Positions 9,468 to 17,635 are shown, counted from the stretch's first letter. The stretch is DNA of 37,858 nucleotides from an uncultured Chitinophagales bacterium (GCA_938023075.1 CALHDG010000155.1:1-37858); one strand, 5' to 3'. Numbers and translations are program-made. Notes: generated by a model from the sequence alone, not told the origin.

Positions 9468-9737
9468 CTGAAGTTTCGATAGTAGCTATTTGTTTTGTTT
9501 ATGATTTTCAATTATTTGTAAAGATTCAATAATAATTATTTTACTTAAAATTTTGTTTTTGTGATGCTTTACAAGTAGTTTAAATTGTTCATGATAAAAC
9601 TTGTCATTTCGACCGAAGGGAGAGATCTTATATAAACACCTACTTTTCTTTGAATTGAGGGGAAGATTTCTCATTTCATTCGAAATTACAGAATTTTAAG
9701 GACAACTTCGAACATTACTTTACTGCCGAAACTTAAG
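9468..9737 (+). mobile_element. MITE-B copy 1 (270 bp)
   Basis: The ends are CTGAAGTTTCGATAGTAG at the left and, in reverse complement, CTTAAGTTTCGGCAGTAA at the right: an inverted terminal repeat of about 17 bp with few mismatches. The flanks TAAATAA (9461-9467) and TACATAA (9738-9744) match at six of seven positions, consistent with an aged 7-bp target duplication. The interior is closely similar along its whole length to the copy at 32702. It contains a palindromic segment at about 9602-9690 (TGTCATTTCGA ... TCGAAATTACA) of the REP-like type common in this phylum. There is no coding capacity. Confidence 0.85.
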
Positions 9738-9932
9738 TACATAATTTATCTTTAAACAATTAGAGTGGGCTTAAACATAATCGATATATTTAATATGGCA
9801 GCTATTGATTGAACAAGCAAAATTTCATCAAATTATATTGATAGATGTTCAACCGGATTGTATATTACAAACAGCGGAAGTTCGGCAAATAACTTTGATG
9901 GTAAATTTTTTTTTGTAGTTGATAGTTTATTA

Positions 9933-10153
9933 CTTAAGTTCCGGTAGTAAAATAATTACTATTCCAATGGAACCTGTTCCATTGTGTTAATAAAAGCTTA
10001 ACCACTTTACAACAACAAGTGAACCTGTTCACTTGGATGATTTTATGCATTATATGTTGAATTAAGTTAACTTAACCTTATTGAGTACTTCAATTTCCAT
10101 AAATAATTTAGATTTAAGTTATTATGAAATAAATACGACTGCCGAAACTTAAG
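9933..10153 (+). mobile_element. MITE-B copy 2 (221 bp), different interior
   Basis: The termini CTTAAGTTCCGGTAGTA and, at the right, TACGACTGCCGAAACTTAAG form the same inverted repeat as the other MITE-B copies. The 7-bp flanks are identical: TTTATTA at 9926-9932 and 10154-10160. The interior is unrelated to copies 1 and 3. It holds two perfect hairpins with the same CT loop: CAATGGAAC/GTTCCATTG at 9965-9984 and CAAGTGAAC/GTTCACTTG at 10016-10035. There is no open frame, so transposition must be in trans. Confidence 0.85.
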
Positions 10154-10218
10154 TTTATTAGTTGATCGAAACAGATCCTAATCAAAATATTTATGAAGAT
10201 ATTTGGCATTAAAATAAT

Positions 10219-10469
10219 TGACAAGTTTATAAAAGTGGTTGATACTTTTTTGTTTTCGAGTGCCTTTGTTTTTTAATTTTCTACGAAGAACCGAAGTTTT
10301 TAAACTAGCCCCGATTGCAGCGGTTATGCTGCCTGAAGCGCAGAATTTTGTCGCATAGCCGCAGCATTTGAGCGGAAAGCGGGACTGCCCCATATTGAAA
10401 AGCATAATAGTTTCGCTTCAAAAAATATTAAAAAAGTGTCTACTACTTTATTGTTTAGATAAACTTGTT
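10219..10469 (+). mobile_element. MITE-A copy 2 (251 bp), complete
   Basis: A complete member. The left end TGACAAGTTTATAAAAGTGG and right end TTTAGATAAACTTGTT are imperfect inverted repeats. The 7-bp flanks AAATAAT (10212-10218 and 10470-10476) are identical. The central core at 10306-10385 starts TAGCCCCGATTGCAGCGG, has inner arms ATGCTGC/GCAGCAT and ends AAAGCGGGAC. The left arm shared with the other full copies includes CGAGTGCCTTTG and CGAAGAACCGAAG; the right arm has TTTCGCTTCAAAAAA. It lies 30 bases upstream of the hemL -7 element. Confidence 0.88.
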
Positions 10470-10499
10470 AAATAATCGTATACAAAAGCATTCTTTCTG

Positions 10500-10507
10500 T
10501 ATGTTTG
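10500..10507 (+). promoter_or_regulatory. hemL -7 promoter element
   Basis: TATGTTTG matches the Bacteroidota -7 consensus TAnnTTTG exactly. Transcription would start around 10512-10514, which makes the TTG at 10505 untranslatable as a start and favours the TTG at 10526. No good TTG box is seen about 20 bases upstream; that position lies just past the MITE-A target duplication. Confidence 0.6.
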
Positions 10508-10525
10508 CATAAAAATATTTTAGCC

Positions 10526-11815
10526 TTGTTTAAACTCAATCAGTCAGCAAAACATTTTCAACAAGCCCAACAAGTTTTAGTAGGTGGTGTCAACTCCCCG
10601 GTACGTGCATTTAAATCGGTGGGAGGAAAGCCGTTGTTTATAAGCCATGGAAAAGGCAGTAAAATATTTGATGTGGATGGCAATGAATATATTGATTACG
10701 TAGGTTCATATGGTCCTTTAATTGCCGGACATGCGCATCCTAAAGTGGTGAAAGCTTTACAACAATCTGTTGAAAAAGGCTGCACGTTTGGTGCGACCAC
10801 TCAGAACGAAATTGCCTTAGCCCAATTAGTGATAGAAGCCTTTCCTTATATTGATAAAGTACGCTTTGTTAATAGTGGCACCGAAGCCATTTTAAGCACT
10901 CTGCGTTTGGTAAGAGCTTTTACCAACAAAAACAAAATTATCAAATTTAGAGGTTGTTACCACGGGCATTGCGATGCTTTGTTAGTTGATGGTGGTAGCG
11001 GAATTATGACATTGGGTATGAGTGGCTCGGCAGGAGTGCCTGAAAATTTGGTGAATAATACTATTTCAGTTTCATTTAATGATAAAGAAGGTGTTGAAAA
11101 TGCTTTTACTAAATATGGAAAAGAGATTGCTGCCGTTGCCATTGAACCGGTAGCCGGTAATATGGGTGTTATTTTACCAGAAGCTGACTTTCTAACTTTT
11201 TTGAGGGAGATTACCAAAAAACATAATGCTTTATTAGTAATTGATGAAGTGATGACCGGTTTTAGACACGGTTTTTATGGAGCTCAACAAGTTTTTAATG
11301 TACAGCCCGATATAACTTGTTTAGGCAAAGTTATTGGAGGTGGTTTGCCGGTAGGTGCTTATGGTGGTAAAAAAGAAATTATGGATATGGTGGCTCCTTT
11401 AGGCGGCGTATATCAGGCTGGTACCTTATCAGGCAATCCATTAGCGATGCAAGCAGGCATTAGCACTTTGCAAATGTTAAAACAAACTGAAACTTATACG
11501 CATCTTCACCATATTACAGCCCGCTTAAAAAATGGTTTAGAACAACTGTCAACTCATTTTAATGTACCGATGCAAGTGCATCAATTTGGCTCTATGATCT
11601 CCGTGTTTTTTACTTCGAGTAAAGTATATAATTATGATACGGCTAAAACCACCGATACCGACTATTTTGCCCGTTTATTCTGGAAATTATTGGAACATGG
11701 CGTTTATTTGCCACCCAGTAATTTTGAGAGTTGGTTTTTAAGTAGCGCACATAGCATAGAAGATATTGATAAAACAATAGCTGCCTTTGAACAATCTTTC
11801 AAGGAGATTGTTTAA
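10526..11815 (+). CDS. hemL: Glutamate-1-semialdehyde 2,1-aminomutase
   Basis: This enzyme converts glutamate-1-semialdehyde to 5-aminolevulinate in the C5 route to tetrapyrroles, using PLP, in the cytosol. The protein is 429 residues from the TTG at 10526, normal for the family. The N-terminal GGVNSPVRAF signature is followed by FVNSGTEA (PLP phosphate contact), the IDEVMTGFR aspartate motif, and GKVIGGGLPVGAYGG, where the lysine (residue 268 with this start) forms the Schiff base. There is no in-frame ATG near the start. An upstream TTG at 10505 overlaps the -7 element, so the later TTG, giving MFKLNQSAKHFQQAQQ, fits both the promoter and the usual N-terminus. It appears to be a single-gene unit; no terminator is obvious downstream. 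Confidence 0.96.
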   Translation: MFKLNQSAKHFQQAQQVLVGGVNSPVRAFKSVGGKPLFISHGKGSKIFDVDGNEYIDYVGSYGPLIAGHAHPKVVKALQQSVEKGCTFGATTQNEIALAQLVIEAFPYIDKVRFVNSGTEAILSTLRLVRAFTNKNKIIKFRGCYHGHCDALLVDGGSGIMTLGMSGSAGVPENLVNNTISVSFNDKEGVENAFTKYGKEIAAVAIEPVAGNMGVILPEADFLTFLREITKKHNALLVIDEVMTGFRHGFYGAQQVFNVQPDITCLGKVIGGGLPVGAYGGKKEIMDMVAPLGGVYQAGTLSGNPLAMQAGISTLQMLKQTETYTHLHHITARLKNGLEQLSTHFNVPMQVHQFGSMISVFFTSSKVYNYDTAKTTDTDYFARLFWKLLEHGVYLPPSNFESWFLSSAHSIEDIDKTIAAFEQSFKEIV

Positions 11816-12010
11816 ACAATAAATTTTAATATATACCATATATACCATATACTTAAATTATTTACTGGGTAGTATTAGTAAGAATTTTTGTTTCATTCGA
11901 AATTACCAGAAGCATCAGCCCATTTTAAGTTTTAATTTGCTATCGAATCTAAAATAGTTAATCAAAATTTTTTAAAATTAAATTTCTACACTATATTTTA
12001 TAATTAAAAC

Positions 12011-12018
12011 TAACTTTG
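12011..12018 (+). promoter_or_regulatory. -7 promoter element of the GH113-like gene
   Basis: TAACTTTG is an exact TAnnTTTG match only 7 bases before the ATG at 12026, so the transcript would be leaderless or almost so. No TTG box is seen at the usual distance upstream, so this could be chance in A/T-rich DNA. Confidence 0.5.
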
Positions 12019-12025
12019 TTTGCTT

Positions 12026-13042
12026 ATGAAACAGTTTTTTTATATTGTAACATTACTTAGCGTATTAAGTTTAGGAGCCTGTAGCAAAGCCCAAGTTGAA
12101 ACTACTTCTAAAATGGACGGGGTTAGTTTTGTTTCTCCTTCCCGGTCTTTTCCTGAAGAATTTTTATTAGATGTTCAGCAAGTTAACGCGAATTGGGTTG
12201 CCATTTCTCCCTTTGCTTTTTCAAGAGATGGAAATAGCTCAGTTACTTTTAACAGCAATAATCAATGGTGGGGAGAAAAAGCAGAAGGCATTAAAACCAT
12301 TATTGATTATGCTCAAAAAGCAAACCTGCAAATATTATTAAAGCCACAAGTTTGGATGTGGAATAGTTGGGTGGGGTTTTATGATTTATCGACTGAAGAA
12401 GCATGGCTCGATTGGGAGAAAGATTACGAAGCTTACATTCTGACTTTCGCAGAAATAGCGGCGGAGAAAGAAGTCGCTAGTTTTTGCATTGGTACCGAAT
12501 ATAAAATTGCCGCTATAAAAAGAGAAGCCTTTTGGAGAGATCTAATTAATAAAGTTCGCAACATTTATAAAGGAGAACTCACCTATGCCGCCAATTGGGA
12601 CAATTATGAAAATATCCCTTTTTGGGATGACTTAGATTTTATTGGGGTAGATGCCTATTTCCCTTTACAAGAAAAAGCTACACCAGATGTTGCTACCCTT
12701 GTCGAAAATTGGAAGCCCATTAAGGCAGCCTTAAAATCATTTTCTGAAAAACAACAAAAAAATATAGTATTTACTGAGTATGGCTATATGAGTTGTGATT
12801 TTACGGCTTGGAGAAACTGGGAAAACGAAGCCAACCGTGATGCAGTTGGTTTAAATTTAGAAGCACAATCCATTGCATTTGAAGCCTTGTTTCAATCTTT
12901 ATGGAACGAACCTTGGTTTGGTGGTGGGTTTATTTGGAAATGGTATCACAACTATCAAGAATCGGGTGGAACAAACAATAAAGACTATACGCCACAACGC
13001 AAACCTGCCGAAGAAGTGATTAAAAAATGGTATGCCCCTTGA
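12026..13042 (+). CDS. GH113-like glycoside hydrolase lipoprotein
   Basis: A 338-residue lipoprotein. The signal peptide ends in LSLGAC, with Cys19 as the lipidation site. The rest is a TIM-barrel glycosidase resembling family GH113 (beta-mannanase-like): early strand DGVSFVSPSRSF, WVAISPFAFSR, ILLKPQVWMW, then FCIGTEYK with Glu158 as probable acid/base, DDLDFIGVDAYFP, and IVFTEYGYMS with Glu251 as probable nucleophile, and finally FIWKWY near the end. Anchored in the outer envelope, it would cleave beta-linked mannose- or glucose-containing oligosaccharides; the exact substrate is not predictable. The ATG at 12026 is chosen because the upstream TTG at 12020 lies right behind the -7 element. 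Confidence 0.88.
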   Translation: MKQFFYIVTLLSVLSLGACSKAQVETTSKMDGVSFVSPSRSFPEEFLLDVQQVNANWVAISPFAFSRDGNSSVTFNSNNQWWGEKAEGIKTIIDYAQKANLQILLKPQVWMWNSWVGFYDLSTEEAWLDWEKDYEAYILTFAEIAAEKEVASFCIGTEYKIAAIKREAFWRDLINKVRNIYKGELTYAANWDNYENIPFWDDLDFIGVDAYFPLQEKATPDVATLVENWKPIKAALKSFSEKQQKNIVFTEYGYMSCDFTAWRNWENEANRDAVGLNLEAQSIAFEALFQSLWNEPWFGGGFIWKWYHNYQESGGTNNKDYTPQRKPAEEVIKKWYAP

Positions 13043-13375
13043 AATTGATTAAGTAATTATTGACTGATGTTTAAGCACTAAGGGAAGTAATACTCAGCAT
13101 TTGTCTATCGGATAAAGAGCCCCCGTTTAAGCATCCGTATTTAAAACAGCTTGAGTAAACTATTCCAAGACAAGCTGCAGCTGCTCATGATGACAAGACT
13201 CGTTTCCCCGAACGAAGTGAAAAGTTTTGCCAAATTGATCTCAAACCAGCTATTAATATATATTCTTTATTTTCAGCCCCACTATAAATACATTTTTTGA
13301 ATTGTCTAAATACAAATTCCTATGATAAAAAGTTCAAAACTCAACCTAGTTAAGCATAGTCATTTTACAATTATG
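13043..13375. other. Gene-free stretch between convergent genes
   Basis: The interval between the GH113-like gene and the ligase gene, which converge. It contains fragments resembling dispersed palindromic repeats (GTAATACTCAGCATTTGTC near 13088; CCCCGAACGAAGTGAAAAG near 13207) but no complete inverted repeat, no clear terminator and no open frame of note. Confidence 0.35.
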
Positions 13376-14968
13376 CTAACCGTATTTGGTTAGTAGCAAT
13401 TGTAAATCTTGCAAGCTATTTGCTTCACGGGCAACTTTATCTTTTCGCCAACGGTGCATACGAGGAAAACGCAAAGCTAGCCCAGATTTATGCCGTTTGG
13501 AAACTGCAATTCCTTCAAAATGTAACTCAAAAACCAATTCAGGTTTTACCGTTCGTACCGGACCATAGCGTTCCAAAGTATTTCTTTTTACAAAACGATC
13601 TACTTCAACAAACTCGGCATCGGTTAAGCCACTATAAGCTTTGGTAAAAGAAACCAATTGATCGCCATCCCAAACGCCAAAAGTGTAATCGGTATACAAA
13701 TTGGCTCTTCTGCCGTGCCCACGCATGGCATAAATTAAAACCCCATCAATGCTAAATGGTTCTATTTTCCATTTCCACCATTCTCCTCTTTTTCTACCGG
13801 TTTTGTAAGATGAACTTTTTAATTTTAACATCAAGCCTTCATTATGAAGACTTCGGGCTTGTTGCCTTTTTTCATTTAGAGCAATCCAACTATCCGCTTT
13901 TACGATAGCTGAAGTCCTTAACAAATCTAGTTTATTCACTTGTTCAATTACTTCTTCTAATTTGTTTCTTCTAAAACTTAAAGGTTTTTGTTTAATGTCT
14001 TTTCCTTCAAATTCTAATAGATCATAAGCCATAATAATCACCGGACAGTCGTTTAATATTTTTTTAGTCACGTTCTTTCTGCCAATGCGTGTTTGTAAAA
14101 TTTGAAAACTAAGTGGTTTGTCATCTTTAAACGGCATCAACTCACCATCAATAGCTATCCCATCCGGTAAATTATTTTTAAGTAATTGAAATTCAGGAAA
14201 TTTATCCGTTATCAAATCTTCCCCTCTCGACCATAAATAAATTGCTCCTGCTCTTTTTATCAACTGCGATCGAATACCATCCCATTTCCATTCAGCTTGC
14301 CAATCGCTTAAATCGCCGAGCTTTTCCGGTGCTTCTTCTAAAGCATAGGCTAGATAAAATGGATACGGTTTAGATTGGTCGGCTTGTACATTTTCTTCAA
14401 ATATTAATTGCTCAAAGCTGTCGCTTTCCGGCGACCAATTGCCCATTAAACGATGGGAAATTTCTGGGGCTTCTTTCCCGGTGTATTTGGCTAATGCCTG
14501 CACGGTTAAATTTTGAGACACCCCAATGCGCCAACCGCCGGTTATTAATTTGTTAAATACAAAGCGTTCTGTTTTATCTAATTGGTTCCAAGCATTTAAC
14601 ACGGATTGCTTTTTTTGATCTTCCTCTTTATCTTTTAAATTCATTAAGTAGGCTATCCAATCACTCAAACTATTCGCACTTTTTGCTTTAGCTTCGGGTA
14701 AGATTAAGGCAATTGTTTCTGCCAAATCACCGACTATGTGATAACTTTCTTCAAACAGCCATAAGGGTACTTTGGCATATGCAGCCGCCCATGCTCTTAA
14801 TTTGGTGGTATTTACTTGTCGTTTTGGTCGCCGGTGGGTAAATAAAGCAATTGCCCATAACTTGTCTTGCGCACTGCTTTGTTCAAAAAAATGTAGTAGT
14901 GCCTTTACTTTTACCGTCGTTTTAGTGGTTTGATCTAAAGCAGTAATTAACTCGGCAAAATCTTTCAT
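13376..14968 (-). CDS. ATP-dependent DNA ligase (bacterial Lhr-associated type)
   Basis: A 530-residue ligase, the length typical of the bacterial group found with an Lhr-type helicase and a metallo-nuclease in a DNA damage cluster. An alpha-helical N-terminal DNA-binding domain spans about 1-200. The nucleotidyltransferase domain has motif I EWKWDGIR with adenylated Lys228, motif III AIDGEL at 272-277, motif IV NEGLMLK around 376-382, and motif V WWKWK at 397-401. The OB-fold domain follows with the motif VI region near 490-510 (LALRFPRMHRWR). It seals nicks using ATP, in addition to the essential NAD-dependent LigA expected elsewhere. The usual partner genes are not adjacent here. The ATG at 14968 is clear. 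Confidence 0.92.
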   Translation of the reverse strand: MKDFAELITALDQTTKTTVKVKALLHFFEQSSAQDKLWAIALFTHRRPKRQVNTTKLRAWAAAYAKVPLWLFEESYHIVGDLAETIALILPEAKAKSANSLSDWIAYLMNLKDKEEDQKKQSVLNAWNQLDKTERFVFNKLITGGWRIGVSQNLTVQALAKYTGKEAPEISHRLMGNWSPESDSFEQLIFEENVQADQSKPYPFYLAYALEEAPEKLGDLSDWQAEWKWDGIRSQLIKRAGAIYLWSRGEDLITDKFPEFQLLKNNLPDGIAIDGELMPFKDDKPLSFQILQTRIGRKNVTKKILNDCPVIIMAYDLLEFEGKDIKQKPLSFRRNKLEEVIEQVNKLDLLRTSAIVKADSWIALNEKRQQARSLHNEGLMLKLKSSSYKTGRKRGEWWKWKIEPFSIDGVLIYAMRGHGRRANLYTDYTFGVWDGDQLVSFTKAYSGLTDAEFVEVDRFVKRNTLERYGPVRTVKPELVFELHFEGIAVSKRHKSGLALRFPRMHRWRKDKVAREANSLQDLQLLLTKYG

Positions 14969-15110
14969 CCAACAAAAATATCAAAACTAAATATAAATTG
15001 ACTTACAAATATTGAATTGATTTAATTATTATCAATTCGTAGTAGACTTACTTATTTATATGATGGCTATATTTATGGCATGTATATAAAGAGTGATGAG
15101 GTTGGAAGTT

Positions 15111-15188
15111 TAGCCCCGATAGCAGTGGTTATGCTGCTTGAAGTGTTTGCCCTTGTGCGGTGGCGCAGCATTTGAACGGATAGCGGGA
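15111..15188 (+). repeat. Structured core element without full MITE-A arms
   Basis: TAGCCCCGATAGCAGTGG, inner arms ATGCTGC and GCAGCAT, and ATTTGAACGGATAGCGGGA reproduce the MITE-A core. A GTTTCGCT plus A-rich tail follows near 15210. The distal arms do not match the full copies. An 11-bp direct repeat, ATGTATATAAA, lies at 15080-15090 and 15257-15267 on either side. The element fills most of the gap between the ligase start and the end of ribD. Confidence 0.75.
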
Positions 15189-15297
15189 AGCCCGTTTCTA
15201 CATGGTTACACTGTTTCGCTACTAAAAAATATAGTCATTTATACACCACGATAATAATGTATATAAAAAATAGACTTTGGTAGTTAAAAAACTTATT

Positions 15298-16332
15298 TTA
15301 ATAATATTCAATTAAATCTGTATTTAACACGATTTGTTTTTGTAATCTTCCATTAAACAAAGGGGCTTTAATACCTTTATCCCAATAAACGTTGCTTTTT
15401 ATAATTATAGCTTCATCCCATAAACCGGCATCAATAAAGTATTGCAAGGTTTTTATGCCACCTTCCACTATTAAAGATAATATTTTTTGATGATATAGAT
15501 AATTCAATATTTGTGGTAGAATGGGTTGTTCAAAATCAATTTTCACTAATTGAAGTTTATCAACTATTTCATTTTTTTTTGCATTAAAAATACAAGAGGC
15601 AATCGTTTGATCATAAATATGATAATGCTCAGGAATTTCTAATCGTTTATCAATAACTATCCGAAGCGGAGAATTGCCTTTCCAATAGCGCGTATTCAAT
15701 TGAGGATTATCGATAAGCGCCGTTTTTTTACCTACCATGATGGCTTGATTTTCAGCTCTCAATTTGTGGGTGAATCTTTTGCAAAGATCGTTGCTAATCC
15801 AAAGTTGTTGATCACCTTCAGGAGCCATAAAACCGTTACGGGTTTCTGCCCAATTTAATATAATATGTGGACGTTTTTTTTGCTGAAAGGTAAAATAGCT
15901 TTTTAGTTGTTGTTGATGCAAATCATCCAAAATACCATACACTACTTCTACTCCATTTTCTTGCAGATAACTAATCCCTTTTCCTTTTACAATGTTGTTA
16001 CTATCTATTGATGCGACTACTACTTTCGGAATTTTTTTCTGTACAATTAAATGACTACAAGGTGGCGTTTTCCCAAAATGGTTGCAAGGTTCTAAGCTCA
16101 CATATAAAGTCGATTTATTTAAAAGAGCTTCATCTTTTTCAGTAACTCCATTTATGCAATTGACTTCGGCATGATTGCCACCATAAGCCGAAGTATAGCC
16201 TTCACTTAGTATCCGGTTATTATAAACCAACACTGCGCCTACCGATGGATTTGGCGCTGCAGCGTCTTTTCCTAATTTGGCTAATTGAAAGCATCTTGTT
16301 AAATAAAATTCGTATTCTTGCTGTACATCCAT
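15298..16332 (-). CDS. ribD: Bifunctional riboflavin biosynthesis deaminase/reductase
   Basis: RibD carries out two consecutive steps of riboflavin synthesis: deamination of the pyrimidinone ribosylamine phosphate and NADPH-dependent reduction of its ribose chain. The 344-residue protein has an N-terminal cytidine-deaminase-like zinc domain: HAE at 54-56 with His54 and the proton-shuttling Glu56, and Cys83 and Cys92 in the PCNHFGKTPPC segment. The reductase domain follows from about residue 150 (HIILNWAETRNGFMAPEG ... LIVEGGIKTLQYFIDAGLWDE). The ATG at 16332 (MDVQQEYEFYL) is preferred over an upstream in-frame TTG that adds seven residues. It is divergent from prmC with only 36 bases between starts, so the two promoters must overlap. 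A near-consensus TATCTTTA lies upstream on the minus strand. Confidence 0.96.
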   Translation of the reverse strand: MDVQQEYEFYLTRCFQLAKLGKDAAAPNPSVGAVLVYNNRILSEGYTSAYGGNHAEVNCINGVTEKDEALLNKSTLYVSLEPCNHFGKTPPCSHLIVQKKIPKVVVASIDSNNIVKGKGISYLQENGVEVVYGILDDLHQQQLKSYFTFQQKKRPHIILNWAETRNGFMAPEGDQQLWISNDLCKRFTHKLRAENQAIMVGKKTALIDNPQLNTRYWKGNSPLRIVIDKRLEIPEHYHIYDQTIASCIFNAKKNEIVDKLQLVKIDFEQPILPQILNYLYHQKILSLIVEGGIKTLQYFIDAGLWDEAIIIKSNVYWDKGIKAPLFNGRLQKQIVLNTDLIEYY

Positions 16333-16368
16333 TATGGATAATAAAGATAACAATCCTTTTTAATTTAA

Positions 16369-17220
16369 ATGACCATACTTCAATTAAAAAAAGAAATTAT
16401 GGATACTTTAAACAGTCAGTATTCAAGCCATGCGATCAATCAAATCTGCAATGTGCTGTTAGAAAAACATGTAGGGCATCAACCTTATGAAATATTACTA
16501 AATCGTAATCAAATAGTTGATAAAAATACAGTTGATCATATTAAATATGATTTAAAAGAAATATTAAAAGATAAACCTTATCAATATCAAATTGGCTATA
16601 CGTGGTTTTTTGATTTAAAAATTATGGTGAACCCTTCAGTTTTAATACCACGACCAGAAACCGAAGAGTTGGTTCATTGGATTGTAGAACATCATACCCA
16701 AACAAACAAATTAGATATTATTGATATTGGTACCGGAAGTGGCTGTATTGCGCTTGCTTTAAAGCATCAATTAAGCAATGCTTCTGTTACCGGAGTGGAT
16801 ATTTCGCCAGATGCTTTACAAATTGCTCGTAAAAACGCCAAACTGAATAACTTAAACGTGCACTTCGAATTGTTTGATGTACTAAATTATTTGCCCGATA
16901 AGCAACATGCTTTGTTTGATATTGTCGTTAGTAATCCACCGTACATCCCTTTAAAAGAAAAAGCATCCATGGATAAAATAGTGACTAACCATGAACCGGA
17001 TTTGGCTTTGTTTACACCTAATAATAACCCCCTTATATTTTACGAAGCCATTTGCCGATATGCCCGTCAGTACTTAAAACCCAAGGGGCAGTTGTATTTT
17101 GAACTGCATGAGTTGTATCATAACGAAGTTAAAGAGGTGATGCTCAAGTTTGGTTTTCAATGTATAAGTATACAAAAAGATTTGCAAGGAAAGTTTAGAA
17201 TGATTAAGGCTATACTTTAA
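16369..17220 (+). CDS. prmC: Release factor N5-glutamine methyltransferase
   Basis: PrmC methylates the glutamine of the GGQ motif in release factors RF1 and RF2, using S-adenosylmethionine, in the cytosol. The 283-residue protein is of normal length. It has an N-terminal helical domain, IPRPETEELV at about 93-102, the SAM-binding DIGTGSGCIALAL at 119-131, VDISPDAL at 143-150, and the catalytic NPPY at 189-192 that binds the substrate glutamine. ATG at 16369; a second ATG at 16399 would remove ten residues and cannot be excluded. It is transcribed divergently from ribD. Confidence 0.95.
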   Translation: MTILQLKKEIMDTLNSQYSSHAINQICNVLLEKHVGHQPYEILLNRNQIVDKNTVDHIKYDLKEILKDKPYQYQIGYTWFFDLKIMVNPSVLIPRPETEELVHWIVEHHTQTNKLDIIDIGTGSGCIALALKHQLSNASVTGVDISPDALQIARKNAKLNNLNVHFELFDVLNYLPDKQHALFDIVVSNPPYIPLKEKASMDKIVTNHEPDLALFTPNNNPLIFYEAICRYARQYLKPKGQLYFELHELYHNEVKEVMLKFGFQCISIQKDLQGKFRMIKAIL

Positions 17221-17605
17221 CTAATCTAATTTGTTTGCAATCATAACAATCCGAAGAAGCCAATTGTATTTTTAAAGGTAACAAGTTTTATTATTGTAGT
17301 GTTATAAATTATATTTGTTTGGATAGTGCATTGAAGAATTACCACAATTTATGATTGTGTTTTCATTTGTTTTGGAGTTTTTCATTTTTTATAGAGTTGA
17401 AAGTCTGGGTAAAAATTAAATTGAAATTTAGAACCTGTCAAGATTAAGATATGACAAATTGCCTTAACTTAATTTGTTTACAGTTGGTTTGTATATTTTT
17501 GAAGTTAACAGGCTTGCCGGCTCAAGCAGTATTTTCAGTAAAATGCTTCGAAATTAAATCTAATGAAAACTAAACAGACCCACTTAAATTACCAATAACA
17601 AACCC
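17221..17605. other. Gene-free stretch upstream of glyS
   Basis: No gene is seen. It contains a TAnnTTTG match (TATTTTTG, 17494-17501, plus strand), followed closely by a small hairpin, GCTTG-CCGGCT-CAAGC, near 17512. This could mark a second promoter or a leader upstream of glyS, but there is no T-rich terminator and no conserved copy elsewhere in the window to support an RNA gene. Confidence 0.35.
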
Positions 17606-17613
17606 TATATTTG
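17606..17613 (+). promoter_or_regulatory. glyS -7 promoter element
   Basis: TATATTTG matches TAnnTTTG exactly and ends 22 bases before the ATG at 17636, giving a short leader of roughly 17 bases. It supports the ATG over the in-frame TTG at 17627. Confidence 0.65.
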
Positions 17614-17635
17614 CGGCTTCAAAAATTTGGATAGG

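Noticed and set aside
9486-9674. Minus-strand open frame of 62 codons
   Set aside because: It lies wholly inside MITE-B copy 1, and its sequence is explained by the repeat; no coding pattern.
10178-10405. Minus-strand open frame of 75 codons
   Set aside because: It covers MITE-A arms and core and is not preserved in the other copies.
10957-11217. Antisense open frame within hemL
   Set aside because: It is a shadow of the real gene, with low-complexity translated sequence and no start context.
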